Part shown: one piece after another, positions 1 to 9,154 of the stretch
Layout of the letters: every line of letters begins with the position of its first letter
Position numbering within the stretch: the first letter of the stretch is position 1
Source: Cellvibrionaceae bacterium
GTDB taxonomy: Bacteria; Pseudomonadota; Gammaproteobacteria; Pseudomonadales; Cellvibrionaceae
Assembly (NCBI GenBank): GCA_021151825.1
Contig: JAGKWQ010000001.1
Location: forward strand, 1,039,833 to 1,103,832
Reading direction: 5' to 3'
DNA length: 64,000 nt
Notes under the pieces: generated by a model
Told to the model about the DNA's origin: nothing
The model's database searches: none
Seen by the model: only the letters and a program-made list of their open reading frames with translations
Program-made: the position numbers and the translations under genes

Positions 1-1945
1 GACCGGTTTTTGCATCGCGCAAATGTTCACGTGCAATGACAAATTCATGCACGGCTTCTTTAAAACTTTCGTGTTGTTGTTCACCTGTTTCATAGGCAGC
101 GGCGTAGCGCGCTAAAAATGGCATCCCCATGTACACACCATCCAACCATAATTGATTCGGATAAGTCGCACGATGCCAGAATGCACCTTCACTGGTGCGC
201 GGATGGCGCTTTAAATTTTCACGCAAAAAATCGGCAGCCTTGCGATATTTTTCTTGCTTGGTGCGTTGCTCCAGTAAAATTACCATTTCACCGGGTTTGG
301 TCAAATCGATGCTGAATAAATCCGGCTCAAAGGTTTCAATGTGCCCGTCATCGCGAATATAACTGCCGGTAACAGTTTCCAATGCTTTGCGATAAGCGGG
401 GTTAGGGCTGATGGCATCGATATCTTGCAATACCGCGATTTGCATGCCCACCACATCATATTCAAATTTGCCCGGGCGCTTGCGGTATTCATCCCAACCT
501 TGATAGTGGTAATTCAGGGTTTTGCGTTCCAGTTCGGAATCCGCTAATTTTTTGGCCCAATTTAATGCGGCTTCGGAATCAACCGGTTTTTGTTTTGCTG
601 CCTGACTCAATGCCGATTCAAAACGCACCCGCGGAGTTTTGGTCAAACGTTGAATTTCACTGTCGAGATACGCTTTAAATTCCGCTTCGGTTTTGATGCC
701 GTTTAATTCGTGCTCCCAGGCCGCGACAAAATAATATTCCAGCTCACCACCTTTATCTTTCATGATGGACACGTAAGAATTTTCATCGGTTGTTTGTTTT
801 TCGCGATCATCGCGACGAAAAATTACCGCCATACCCAAATGATCATTCTCGCCACTTAGACTTTGCTTGCCCCAGCTGGCAGCGTAAGTCCAGGCATAAC
901 CGCTAATATTTTGCGGACCTTCAATAAACGTAGAGCCAGGGTGTTTAACCAAACCAATTGCAAGGTTAGGTAATTGTTGGCTAGCTTGTAATTTTACATT
1001 TACCAAACGGCTGCCGGCATTCATCGTTAGATGTGCAGTCAAATCTACTTTTTGGTTATTGATTTGCCAACCGTTGTAATTAATTTTGAAACCGGAATAA
1101 AGATCACCATTGTTGGTGATGATGGCATCACGGGTATCAACCAACGAAACCAGGTCAACACTTTTTCCATTCCAGAAACCGTAACCACCCATGCCGAGTG
1201 ATTTACCTACTTTTAAAACGTCCACGCCCCAATCGGAGTTTATGTGATAAGAATCGTAGCCATCCTGCCCGACATTTTGCAGAACAACATCATTGGTTTT
1301 CTTACCAAAAATATCGAAACCGTTACGCCAGTCGAGATAAACGCGGTACGCCACTTTATCGGATTCAATACCGGGACCTTCATAACGAATCCAGAATGAA
1401 TGATCCGTATATTGTGCCGGTGGCGTTACTTTATCGACATTTTTAAAAGTACCGCCCACATATTCCTTACCTTTCCATTCACCACCGTCTTTGATGGAAA
1501 TTTCAGCTTGGGTTTGTTTTTTCAACGCTGGCTTTTGAATGGCAGGATCGGAGGAAATTATAAATGATTTTCTTTCTGCCGCCGCGAAATCGCTCGCCAG
1601 TAACAAACTATCCACAGTGCCATCGCCGTCAGTATCCACTGTTTGCGAAGGCTGGACTGCACCGTTGATAGAAACACTTAAATGCTTTACTGCTTCATCG
1701 CTTGGATCCAAACCCAAATCGTACAACGTAAAATAAATGGGCTCTTGCTGCAGTGCAAAATTATTGGCATTAGAAATTTCTGCAGTGGCGACTTGGAGAT
1801 TGGCCACCGTTGTTTGCGCAACAGATGTTGTAGCTGTGGTTTGTTGTTCATTGGTTTTTTCTGGTGAGCAACCGGTAATTGCTGCCAAAAAAATACCGCC
1901 ATAAATAGCCATGTGGGGCGTTTTGCTTTTAAACAATAAACTCAC
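1..1945 (-). CDS. DUF4861 / GH105 family lipoprotein (unsaturated rhamnogalacturonyl hydrolase-like), 3' end outside window
   Basis: About 648 residues are visible and the C-terminus lies beyond the left edge. I chose the GTG at 1945 because AGAAGG sits 8 bases upstream; an in-frame ATG at 1912 is the alternative. The N-terminus has a hydrophobic stretch ending in an I-T-G-C lipobox, so it is probably an anchored lipoprotein. The first ~430 residues fit a DUF4861 beta-rich domain (for example the segment with WIRYEGPGIES and a YRVYLDWRNGFDIFGK motif). The visible C-terminal part (HYQGWDEYRKRPGKFEYD, then WLDGVYMGMPFLARYA) matches the GH105 barrel, which removes unsaturated galacturonosyl residues from rhamnogalacturonan oligosaccharides. 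It follows a TonB-dependent receptor on the same strand, with a terminator-like hairpin between, and fits a pectin locus. Domain calls are from motif memory. Confidence 0.8.
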   Translation of the reverse strand, partial: MSLLFKSKTPHMAIYGGIFLAAITGCSPEKTNEQQTTATTSVAQTTVANLQVATAEISNANNFALQQEPIYFTLYDLGLDPSDEAVKHLSVSINGAVQPSQTVDTDGDGTVDSLLLASDFAAAERKSFIISSDPAIQKPALKKQTQAEISIKDGGEWKGKEYVGGTFKNVDKVTPPAQYTDHSFWIRYEGPGIESDKVAYRVYLDWRNGFDIFGKKTNDVVLQNVGQDGYDSYHINSDWGVDVLKVGKSLGMGGYGFWNGKSVDLVSLVDTRDAIITNNGDLYSGFKINYNGWQINNQKVDLTAHLTMNAGSRLVNVKLQASQQLPNLAIGLVKHPGSTFIEGPQNISGYAWTYAASWGKQSLSGENDHLGMAVIFRRDDREKQTTDENSYVSIMKDKGGELEYYFVAAWEHELNGIKTEAEFKAYLDSEIQRLTKTPRVRFESALSQAAKQKPVDSEAALNWAKKLADSELERKTLNYHYQGWDEYRKRPGKFEYDVVGMQIAVLQDIDAISPNPAYRKALETVTGSYIRDDGHIETFEPDLFSIDLTKPGEMVILLEQRTKQEKYRKAADFLRENLKRHPRTSEGAFWHRATYPNQLWLDGVYMGMPFLARYAAAYETGEQQHESFKEAVHEFVIAREHLRDAKTG

Positions 1946-2022
1946 GCTTTTCACCTTCTCTGTTACCTAACAATTTAGTCCTGCATAAAAAACAACAAAA
2001 CACGTGCTTAAATAATCAAACA

Positions 2023-2046
2023 GGGATGCCAGCGAACTGACATCCC
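2023..2046 (-). terminator. Hairpin with UUCG tetraloop between receptor and GH105 genes
   Basis: On the minus strand a 10-bp stem (one G-U pair) closes a UUCG loop and is followed by TGTTTGATTATTT, a moderate U-rich tail. It lies 38 bases after the receptor stop and would reduce read-through into the GH105 gene. Confidence 0.6.
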
Positions 2047-2083
2047 TTTTGATTTCATTCTTAATGCAACAAGCGTACAAACA

Positions 2084-4819
2084 TTAATTAAATTTGTATT
2101 GAACGCCGATGTTGTATTGGCGACCAGTTTGGTGATAGTAAGAGAGACGCTCATTGCTGCCCATATTACCAACCCATTGATCATCCGCTTCATCAGTCAG
2201 GTTCAATGCTTCAAGTGTAACTTTCCAATGATCATTGAAGGAGTAGTTGAACGATGCATCTACGTTCAATGTGCCGTTAGTACCTTCTTCATAGTTGTTG
2301 TTACGACCAACAGGAGTAGTGAGGTAATCACTTCTACCAACGACTGACACACGACCACCGAAATTGTCTTGTTCGTAGTAAAGGGTCGCGGCATAGGTTT
2401 CATCAGAAAGGTTAACCAGCGGACTAGTGCGCTCAACAGCACCAGTAGTCGCATTGAGATAATCCAGATCTGATTCAACAGATGTGTAAGAACCGATAAA
2501 ACCGAAATTAGCCCAGAAACCAGGAAGGAATGTAAAAGGTTGTTGGTAACTCAATTCGTAGCCGGTTAAATCACCACCTGGGCTATTTACTTGCGCACTG
2601 TATGCCCAGCTCGCATCAGCAGTACAGCTAGTATTAGTGCCGCACGCAGCGATCATAGTATCAAGCGATAATCCCAACTCGCTCATCAGTGCGGTATACG
2701 TTGTTGTTAAACGTGCTGTTTGTGCGAAGCTTTCGAACTCTTTTTGGAACAGAGTTAAGCCAACACTTGCACCTTCCTGGAAATACCATTCGAAACCAAG
2801 GTCATAACTTCTGGCTTTGGTTGGTTCCAAATAAGGGTTACCGCTAGCAACGGTAAATGCGTTGCCTGATACAGAAACGTTTGTGCTAGGAGCCAATGCG
2901 CCCAAACCTGCACGCGCAATACCATCGGAAGCGGCAAAACGAATCAATACATCGTCAATCGGTTCAACAACAAGATTGAGTGCTGGCAAAGTATCAGAGT
3001 AACTGTGATCCACCGATATAGCGGTGCCTCTATTGTCATAGCCAGCTGCCGTTTGATCAGTCTCAAAACGTCTTACACCGATGTCACCACGAACAGGCAA
3101 TGAGCCAATGTTGAAATTAAAATCCAATTGGGCATATATACCGGTAGTGGTTTCATTGATTGCTGTTTTGCTTGCCCATTGTGGAGTTAATGGTGCATTG
3201 AACAGATTGTTCTCTGACATGATCAATGCTCTATTCGGGATAAGCCATGGGCGACCATCCCCCAAGCCTGAATCATATTCAACAATGTAATTCGGGTTGG
3301 ATTGAATATTTACACCTTGAGTGCCTTCGTTAATTCTGTTTTCGTCAGTTTCAAAATTGAAGTCTTTGTAATCAACACCAGCCTTCAATTTAACAGCTTC
3401 AGAAGCATCAAATTCAAATACAAGATTACCGGCATCATTTTCATTTAGCGTTGTTTGTGGACGCTGTCTGATGCTGCTGGTGACCCATGATGATTTATTG
3501 TAGGCACCGTCACCAAAGGTGAGAACCGGGCTGTCATACTTACGGTAGTCATAAGTAAAATCCTGACCGTTAGCAATCATGATGACCGTATTTTGAATCG
3601 GGTTATCGTAATCAGATTTGGTAGTTCCGACCATTGCTTTCAAACGGAAACTGTCAGTGAACTCTTGCTTCAACGATACTGTAGTTTGCGAGAAGTCAGT
3701 TGACATATCATCGAAACGATTCTCAGACCATAAGCGAGCGTTATCGATATCCGCATAAACAAGATTACCATTTGCAATTTCGTAATCTCTCAGAATCATA
3801 TTGATCGTTGGAGTAGGCGCAGCGGCGGTGCCACCCACAGTGCCGTTAAGTACGGTCGAGAAAAAAGTTTCTTCACGGGTTGCATCAAATTTTGCAAACA
3901 GCGAGTCAACACTGATCTCGGTAGTGTCCGTAGGTCTGAATTGCAAAGAGAGGCTTGAACCCAAACGCTCCAACTCGTGTTGATAGGAGTCGTAACGAGG
4001 CAAACGCGGATGGAATGCAGCATTGGCTTCATGAGTTGCTGTGATAACGGTTGGAGTGGTAGCGCCATCTAATTGCGCACGATGGAAGCGATCACCCGCC
4101 GCATTGGACCAACGACCAGTACTTGAGCCATCATCATGCAGCTTACGCTCAGAATAAGATAATGAAAAAAGCGCACCAAACTTTCCATCAGCAAACGTAT
4201 TACTCACCAGGAATGCTGCGCCCGGATCATTTTCTTCCGATAAATCGTTGTAGCCTAATTGGCCTGAAGCAGTAAAAACAAAACCATCATAATCAAATGG
4301 CTGCGCGGCTTTTAAGTCAACCGTTGCACCTAAAGATCCCTCTTGCACTTCTGCAGAGTTGGTTTTGCGTACAGTCAAAGAGCTGAACAAATCCGAAGAA
4401 AAGGTATTGAAGTCAAAACCGCGACCACGGTTGTTACCACCGGCAGCATCGGTACTACCGGTAGTAGAAACTGTTTCCATTCCATTCAAACGAACAGTTG
4501 TAAAAGTAGGACCAAGACCACGCACAGTGATACCACGACCTTCACCGCCAGAGCGCTGGATGGTTACACCGGGAACACGCTGCAAAGATTCAGCGAGGTT
4601 ACTATCAGGGAACTCAGCAATATCCGACGCAACAATTGCATCGACAAAGCCACTTTGATTTTTCTTGATATTTAACGCGTTATTCAAACTGTCGCGGAAG
4701 CTACCCGTTACCAATACTTCTTCAACAGTATCATCACCAGCGTCTTGTGCATAAACACCAATAGGTAATGCTGATACGGCCATGGCCAATACGAGCGGAT
4801 TTAGTGCAAACTTTCTCAT
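2084..4819 (-). CDS. TonB-dependent receptor (carbohydrate-type, TIGR01782-like)
   Basis: This 911-residue outer-membrane receptor would import an oligosaccharide using TonB energy. The signal peptide ends at about residue 24 (GVYAQD). A plug domain follows, with the motifs LAESLQRVPGVTIQR, GEGRGITVRGLGP and VRLNGMETVS, and the remainder reads as a 22-strand barrel. It ends in a phenylalanine-containing tail (VQYKFN), as expected for an outer-membrane protein. The start has a clear ribosome site (GGGGAATAGCT before ATG). Its neighbours are the GH105 lipoprotein downstream and the GH28 polygalacturonase upstream on the same strand, so pectin or rhamnogalacturonan fragments are the likely ligand. 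The ligand is inferred from context only. Confidence 0.92.
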   Translation of the reverse strand: MRKFALNPLVLAMAVSALPIGVYAQDAGDDTVEEVLVTGSFRDSLNNALNIKKNQSGFVDAIVASDIAEFPDSNLAESLQRVPGVTIQRSGGEGRGITVRGLGPTFTTVRLNGMETVSTTGSTDAAGGNNRGRGFDFNTFSSDLFSSLTVRKTNSAEVQEGSLGATVDLKAAQPFDYDGFVFTASGQLGYNDLSEENDPGAAFLVSNTFADGKFGALFSLSYSERKLHDDGSSTGRWSNAAGDRFHRAQLDGATTPTVITATHEANAAFHPRLPRYDSYQHELERLGSSLSLQFRPTDTTEISVDSLFAKFDATREETFFSTVLNGTVGGTAAAPTPTINMILRDYEIANGNLVYADIDNARLWSENRFDDMSTDFSQTTVSLKQEFTDSFRLKAMVGTTKSDYDNPIQNTVIMIANGQDFTYDYRKYDSPVLTFGDGAYNKSSWVTSSIRQRPQTTLNENDAGNLVFEFDASEAVKLKAGVDYKDFNFETDENRINEGTQGVNIQSNPNYIVEYDSGLGDGRPWLIPNRALIMSENNLFNAPLTPQWASKTAINETTTGIYAQLDFNFNIGSLPVRGDIGVRRFETDQTAAGYDNRGTAISVDHSYSDTLPALNLVVEPIDDVLIRFAASDGIARAGLGALAPSTNVSVSGNAFTVASGNPYLEPTKARSYDLGFEWYFQEGASVGLTLFQKEFESFAQTARLTTTYTALMSELGLSLDTMIAACGTNTSCTADASWAYSAQVNSPGGDLTGYELSYQQPFTFLPGFWANFGFIGSYTSVESDLDYLNATTGAVERTSPLVNLSDETYAATLYYEQDNFGGRVSVVGRSDYLTTPVGRNNNYEEGTNGTLNVDASFNYSFNDHWKVTLEALNLTDEADDQWVGNMGSNERLSYYHQTGRQYNIGVQYKFN

Positions 4820-5111
4820 AGCTATTCCCCATCTTTTATTGTGATTAAATCATTGAGCTAATAGAGCTGTGTTTTTTTGCTGCCTCGCGGGTAACAACAA
4901 TCAACACGGTTTCACAAACGAGCGAATTCAGGTCAGGCAGAATTCGCGGTACTTTGTAATCTGTTTTTTATAAATGCTTTCAGCCTAGACGACTTCCCGT
5001 ACTTTTTCTTGTTAGTCGGGACGATTGGCACTATTCAAAAATTTTTATATTTCATTTCGCTGTATTAAAAATTGCTAACAGGGATTTTTGATGCAAATGT
5101 CGCAATTTGCA

Positions 5112-6572
5112 TCAGACTTTAAATTCAACACCCTGGATTTTTACATTGTTGGCGACAAATTTATCCAGCTCTTCCAATACACCGACTGCATCTACTTTTT
5201 TGAAGTCGCAATTGGTTAATTGAAGATCCTGGATGGGAGAGCGCTTGTAGCCGCGCACCTGAAATACCTTATGTGCCGTTTCACATTGCAAATTATTGAT
5301 GTGGATATTACGCACAGTCGGTGTAAATTTTCCGGCATCGCCTTCTTCGTAGTGAAAGTCGATAACAATGGCAGTTTGTACTTCACCAATAGTAATGTTG
5401 CGAATATAGAAATTTTCGATCACGCCGCCGCGGATGGAATTGGTTTTAATGCGAATGCCACGCTCCAGTTCCGGGCTGCTCATCACGCAATTTTCAACAA
5501 ATACATTGCGCACACCGCCGGAAATTTCGCTGCCGATCACAACACCACCGTGCCCACTACGCATCTGGCAGTTACTGATCAAAATATTTTCGGAAGGAAT
5601 ATTGATGCGGCGCCCATCGGCGTTGCGACCGGATTTAATCGCAATGCAATCATCACCGGTATCAAATAAACAATTTTTGATAACAACATTTTTGCAAGAT
5701 TCAGGATCACAACCGTCGGAATTGGGACCGTGGCTAACCAATTTGACACCATCAATTGTGACGTTTTCGCACAGCACCGGATTCAATAACCAGAAAGGCG
5801 CGTTAGTGATAGTCACATTTTCAATTAATACGTTTTTGCAGGAATAGGGCTGCACAAATGTTGGACGCAAATAAGAACCGTCGGCGTAATTACGCTGGGC
5901 AACAGGCACATTATTTTCCATGTCCTGCATTAATTTATTGCGCGCCGCTTCCTGGGTTGGCACACCGGGAATGCCCCAATCCACGCTACTGAAATTGCTG
6001 CCCTTCCACGGCCACCAGGTAGTGCGGTTGCCCTGGCCATCCAGCGTACCTTTACCGGTCACCGCAATGTTGGTTTGCTCATAGGCATAAATCAGCGGAG
6101 AGTAACCCATGATTTCCATACCTTCCCAACGCGTAAACACGGCAGGCAAGTAGGCTTTCGGATCGGTGATAAACGCGATGGTTGCACTTTCATCAATATG
6201 TAAATTGACGTTGGAGCGCAGATGAACCGGGCCGCTTAAATATCTGCCGCCAGTGACCAGCACTTTACCGCCACCGGCGTTATGGCAAGCGAGAATAGCT
6301 GCGGCAATCGCCTGGCTGCTGTCATGGCCATCTTTAGCCAAGGCACCATAAGTGCGGATATCAAATGTGCGATTAGGAAATTCGGGGGGGCGTACTTGTT
6401 GGCGAATCAGCTCCGCTTGGGCCCAGGGATCAACACTGACTGGAGAAGTCACTGCAGTTTTGCCGTGGGCACAACCACCCAGGGCCCCAATGGCCGAACA
6501 ACCGGCAATTGTTGTCAGACTCTGATGGATAAAGGCACGACGGCCTGCATGTTCCAGGTACATCTCAGTCAC
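5112..6572 (-). CDS. GH28 polygalacturonase, Tat-type or lipoprotein export signal
   Basis: This 486-residue enzyme hydrolyses alpha-1,4-galacturonan. All GH28 signatures are visible: NSDGCD near residues 284-289, the paired aspartates in DTGDDCIAIKSG (D307, D308), SGHGG with H341, and RIK at 374-376. The N-terminus carries a twin-arginine-like GRRAFI motif followed by a hydrophobic stretch and an LGGC lipobox, so it is exported and possibly anchored. The start is GTG at 6572 with GAGAG 8 bases upstream; the in-frame ATG at 6563 is an alternative. Its length and parallel beta-helix repeat (VLIENVTITNAPFW) resemble bacterial exo-polygalacturonases, but exo or endo action cannot be decided from sequence. 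It is divergent from uxaA across an 800-bp regulatory gap. Confidence 0.92.
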   Translation of the reverse strand: MTEMYLEHAGRRAFIHQSLTTIAGCSAIGALGGCAHGKTAVTSPVSVDPWAQAELIRQQVRPPEFPNRTFDIRTYGALAKDGHDSSQAIAAAILACHNAGGGKVLVTGGRYLSGPVHLRSNVNLHIDESATIAFITDPKAYLPAVFTRWEGMEIMGYSPLIYAYEQTNIAVTGKGTLDGQGNRTTWWPWKGSNFSSVDWGIPGVPTQEAARNKLMQDMENNVPVAQRNYADGSYLRPTFVQPYSCKNVLIENVTITNAPFWLLNPVLCENVTIDGVKLVSHGPNSDGCDPESCKNVVIKNCLFDTGDDCIAIKSGRNADGRRINIPSENILISNCQMRSGHGGVVIGSEISGGVRNVFVENCVMSSPELERGIRIKTNSIRGGVIENFYIRNITIGEVQTAIVIDFHYEEGDAGKFTPTVRNIHINNLQCETAHKVFQVRGYKRSPIQDLQLTNCDFKKVDAVGVLEELDKFVANNVKIQGVEFKV

Positions 6573-6864
6573 TGCGTGTTCTCTCGTGTATTGCTTTATC
6601 GGCTGAATGCTTTTGTTGTTATGGCCAGACTTGCGACGCTTCGATAGTCGGTAACAAGCTCACCTGCATCACTTATTAAAGAGTTTTAGCAGACGATTCA
6701 TATTGTCACTGGCAAATGCCCAATCCGGCTTTTTCGAAAAGAAGATATTTATCCTCCTATCGGACGAAAATCATTCTGTATGTCATGTTTGATATTTGCA
6801 AGCCAATAGCACAAAAATTTTCCTAAACAAGCGAAAATTTAGTGTTTTTTACGCCATATTTGTC

Positions 6865-6880
6865 ATGTAACCGTTTTCTT
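6865..6880. promoter_or_regulatory. LacI-family operator-like site A
   Basis: ATGTAACCGTTTTCTT matches the reverse complement of site C (7056-7071) at 14 of 16 positions. It is centred on CCG, as in operators of LacI/GalR-type regulators. The regulator is not in this window; the assignment rests on similarity between sites. Confidence 0.45.
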
Positions 6881-6896
6881 TTATTTAATAATTAAA

Positions 6897-6912
6897 ATGT
6901 AAACGTATACAT
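6897..6912. promoter_or_regulatory. LacI-family operator-like palindrome B
   Basis: ATGTAAACGTATACAT is self-complementary at 14 of 16 positions with a central ACGT core, the usual form of LacI/CcpA-type operators. It lies 32 bases from site A, close to three helical turns. Confidence 0.5.
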
Positions 6913-7055
6913 ATCACTTTAGATAGAAATTATTTAAAAAATATTTAATTTTTATTGAAAATAAATCATCCTATTATTTTATATATTTTAGGATAAATTT
7001 AATAATATGATAGATTCGTTTTTATGTAACAGGCTAAGGATTTGTTTCGCGCCAA

Positions 7056-7071
7056 ATGAAACCGGTTACAT
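7056..7071. promoter_or_regulatory. LacI-family operator-like palindrome C
   Basis: ATGAAACCGGTTACAT is self-complementary at 14 of 16 positions around a CCGG core. It lies directly upstream of the putative leader RNA and could control it and uxaA. Confidence 0.55.
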
Positions 7072-7074
7072 TTG

Positions 7075-7188
7075 CGTTTTTGGGCTTTGGAGGACGGTTG
7101 CGAGGGCTAAAAATCGAGCGTAGATTTGATCCCGGTATTGACCGAATACCATTGCCGATTTTGAGGCGCCGCAAGGCGCCTTTTTTTT
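7075..7188 (+). ncRNA. Candidate small RNA or uxaA leader (attenuator) ending in a strong terminator
   Basis: There is no plus-strand gene upstream, yet a classic intrinsic terminator ends at 7188. Ahead of it are two further short hairpins: AAATC/GATTT (7111-7115 with 7123-7127) and GGTATT/AATACC (7134-7139 with 7145-7150). This is what a small RNA or a leader controlling uxaA, which starts 185 bases further on, would look like. The 5' end is a guess, placed just after operator-like site C. Confidence 0.4.
7165..7188 (+). terminator. Intrinsic terminator upstream of uxaA
   Basis: A perfect GGCGCC stem with a GCAA tetraloop is followed by eight T residues. It lies between divergent genes, so it must end a short RNA or attenuate uxaA transcription. 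Confidence 0.85.
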
Positions 7189-7373
7189 AAGATCGAATTT
7201 ATCGGTGCGGCCAAATGCGCCAAAGTGCGCAGGGAGCTGAAGGAATAGCAGTGAGAATTTTCTTACGGGCTACACTTGAATTGATCGCGGAGGCATCAAT
7301 CCTTTTCGGTAGTTCATTACATTGATTCGTTAGTTCGATTCCCTAATTCGAGAGCATCGAAAGAGAGACACGC

Positions 7374-8894
7374 GTGAGCAGTATTATTGTTTTGCATGAC
7401 AGAGATAACGTTGGTATTTGTAAAGTTGCCCTGCCAGCCGGGGTCCTGTATGCAGAAAAAGATGTCACCCTCCTACGCGACATTCCCGCCTTGCACAAGT
7501 TTGCTGTGCGTCCTATCGCCCAAGGCGAAGCGATTTTGAAATATGGCCAAATCATTGGCTTTGCCAGCCAGGACATTCCCGCTGGTGAACATGTGCATGT
7601 ACACAATTGCGTGATGGGCGTTTTGGAGAAAGATTACGGCTTTTGTGAAGAAACCAAGCCCACCGAATTTATTCCTGTCGAAAAACGCGCGACCTTCCAG
7701 GGCTATAAGCGCCTGAATGGTAAAGTCGGCACGCGCAATTTTGTCGGCATTATCACTACCGTGAATTGTTCAGCGACCGTTGCCAAAGCGATTGCCCAGC
7801 ATTTCACCTTCTCCGGCGAGTTGGAAAAATATCCGAATATTGATGGCGTAGTTGCCATGACTCATGACTCCGGCTGCGGTATGCGCTCTGACGGAGAAGG
7901 CTACGAAACCTTGCGTCGCACCTTTAACGGTTATGCGCGCCACCCGAATTTTGGTGGTGTGATGATGGTGGGCCTGGGTTGCGAAACCATGCAGATCCAA
8001 CGCGTGATGGAAGAATGCGGCCTCGCCGACTCCAACACATTTACCGCGTACACCATTCAGGACGTGGGCGGCACGCGCATCGCGATTGAAAAAGGCATTG
8101 AAACCTTGCGCGCGATGTTGCCACTGGTCAACGAATTCCAACGCGAAACAGTATCGGCGAGCGAATTAATTATTGGTTTGCAATGCGGTGGCTCCGATGC
8201 GCTTTCCGGTGTTACTGCGAATCCCGCTTTGGGAATTGCAGGCGATATTTTAGTGCGTCACGGTGGTACCGTAATTTTATCCGAGACACCGGAAATTTTT
8301 GGTGCAGAACATTTACTGACGCGTCGCGCGGAGAATCCGGAAATCGCGCAGAAATTATTGGATCGCATCAGCTGGTGGGAAGATTACACCGCCCGCAATG
8401 ATTTCGAATTAAATAATAATCCATCGCCCGGTAACAAAGCCGGTGGATTAACCACGATTATTGAAAAATCACTCGGCGCACAAGCCAAAAGTGGTTCAAC
8501 CAATTTAACCGATGTATTTTTATACGGCGAAGACATAACCACCAAAGGTTTTGTGTTTATGGATAGCCCGGGTTACGACCCGGTATCGGCCACAGGCCAG
8601 GTTGCATCCGGCGCACAGATTTTGTGTTTCACTACCGGTCGCGGTTCTGCATTTGGTTGCAAACCGGCACCGAGTATCAAACTGGCTACCAACAGTAAAA
8701 TCTTCGCCCATATGAATGAGGACATGGATTTAAATTGCGGCAAAGTATTGGATGGTGAAGTAACACTGGAACAAAACGGCCAGGAAATTTTTGAAGAAAT
8801 CCTTGCGGTTGCTTCCGGCAAAAAAACCAAAAGCGAATTGCTTGGTTACGGGGATAATGAATTTATTCCGTGGAAAATCGGGGCGGTGGTTTAA
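7374..8894 (+). CDS. uxaA: Altronate dehydratase, UxaA/GarD family
   Basis: This 506-residue protein has the two parts of the family in one chain: an N-terminal SAF domain (about residues 1-95, with GEHVHVHNC) and the large UxaA dehydratase domain (GLQCGGSDALSGVTANPA, NPSPGNKAGGLTT, CFTTGRGSAFG). Altronate dehydratase makes 2-keto-3-deoxygluconate from D-altronate in galacturonate breakdown. The sequence style is nearer to galactarate dehydratase (GarD) than to enterobacterial UxaA, so galactarate is a possible alternative substrate. The pectin context, with kdgK and a UxuB-like reductase nearby, favours altronate. The GTG start at 7374 has AAAGAGAGA upstream. Metal-binding cysteines and histidines of the family appear intact. 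Confidence 0.85.
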   Translation: MSSIIVLHDRDNVGICKVALPAGVLYAEKDVTLLRDIPALHKFAVRPIAQGEAILKYGQIIGFASQDIPAGEHVHVHNCVMGVLEKDYGFCEETKPTEFIPVEKRATFQGYKRLNGKVGTRNFVGIITTVNCSATVAKAIAQHFTFSGELEKYPNIDGVVAMTHDSGCGMRSDGEGYETLRRTFNGYARHPNFGGVMMVGLGCETMQIQRVMEECGLADSNTFTAYTIQDVGGTRIAIEKGIETLRAMLPLVNEFQRETVSASELIIGLQCGGSDALSGVTANPALGIAGDILVRHGGTVILSETPEIFGAEHLLTRRAENPEIAQKLLDRISWWEDYTARNDFELNNNPSPGNKAGGLTTIIEKSLGAQAKSGSTNLTDVFLYGEDITTKGFVFMDSPGYDPVSATGQVASGAQILCFTTGRGSAFGCKPAPSIKLATNSKIFAHMNEDMDLNCGKVLDGEVTLEQNGQEIFEEILAVASGKKTKSELLGYGDNEFIPWKIGAVV

Positions 8895-9086
8895 AATTCG
8901 CTTCCACTATTTTCGAAGTGCGTACCGGTTCCCCCCTTTGAAACGGGGCGCGTAGCTAAGGGGAGAATAAGTCGCAGTTTTACAGATTGCCTTTTTATCG
9001 CACTACGCTCACTTAAAAAAATTTAACAAAACAATAACCAGCAAATAGCTGGATTAACTAGAAAGCAAATTACGGCAGTTCCATCG

Positions 9087-9114
9087 GTCACATTAATAAT
9101 TACATTGATGTGAC
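9087..9114. promoter_or_regulatory. Inverted repeat upstream of pntAA
   Basis: GTCACAT at 9087-9093 and ATGTGAC at 9108-9114 are perfect inverted copies separated by 14 bases, 41 bases before the pntAA start. The arms are everted relative to a CRP site. It may be an operator or an mRNA hairpin; no regulator can be named. Confidence 0.35.
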
Positions 9115-9154
9115 TTCCTATTGCCCAAAGTTTGCCACAGAGAGAACGACAACA

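Larger units (their letters stand above)
6573..7373. other. 800-bp divergent regulatory region between GH28 and uxaA genes
   Basis: No credible protein-coding gene lies here. The left half is very AT-rich. The gap holds three LacI-type palindromes (6865-6880, 6897-6912, 7056-7071), a run of small hairpins at 7111-7150 and an intrinsic terminator at 7165-7188 on the plus strand, all annotated separately. Confidence 0.8.

Noticed and set aside
5026..5045. A TTGGCAC box upstream of the first TonB-dependent receptor, on the plus strand
   Set aside because: No matching -12 element lies 12 bases on, and it points away from the receptor, so it is not a sigma-54 promoter.
8895..9060. GC-rich repeats after uxaA that might form a terminator
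   Set aside because: The possible stems are short and imperfect and no T-run follows, so nothing could be supported.
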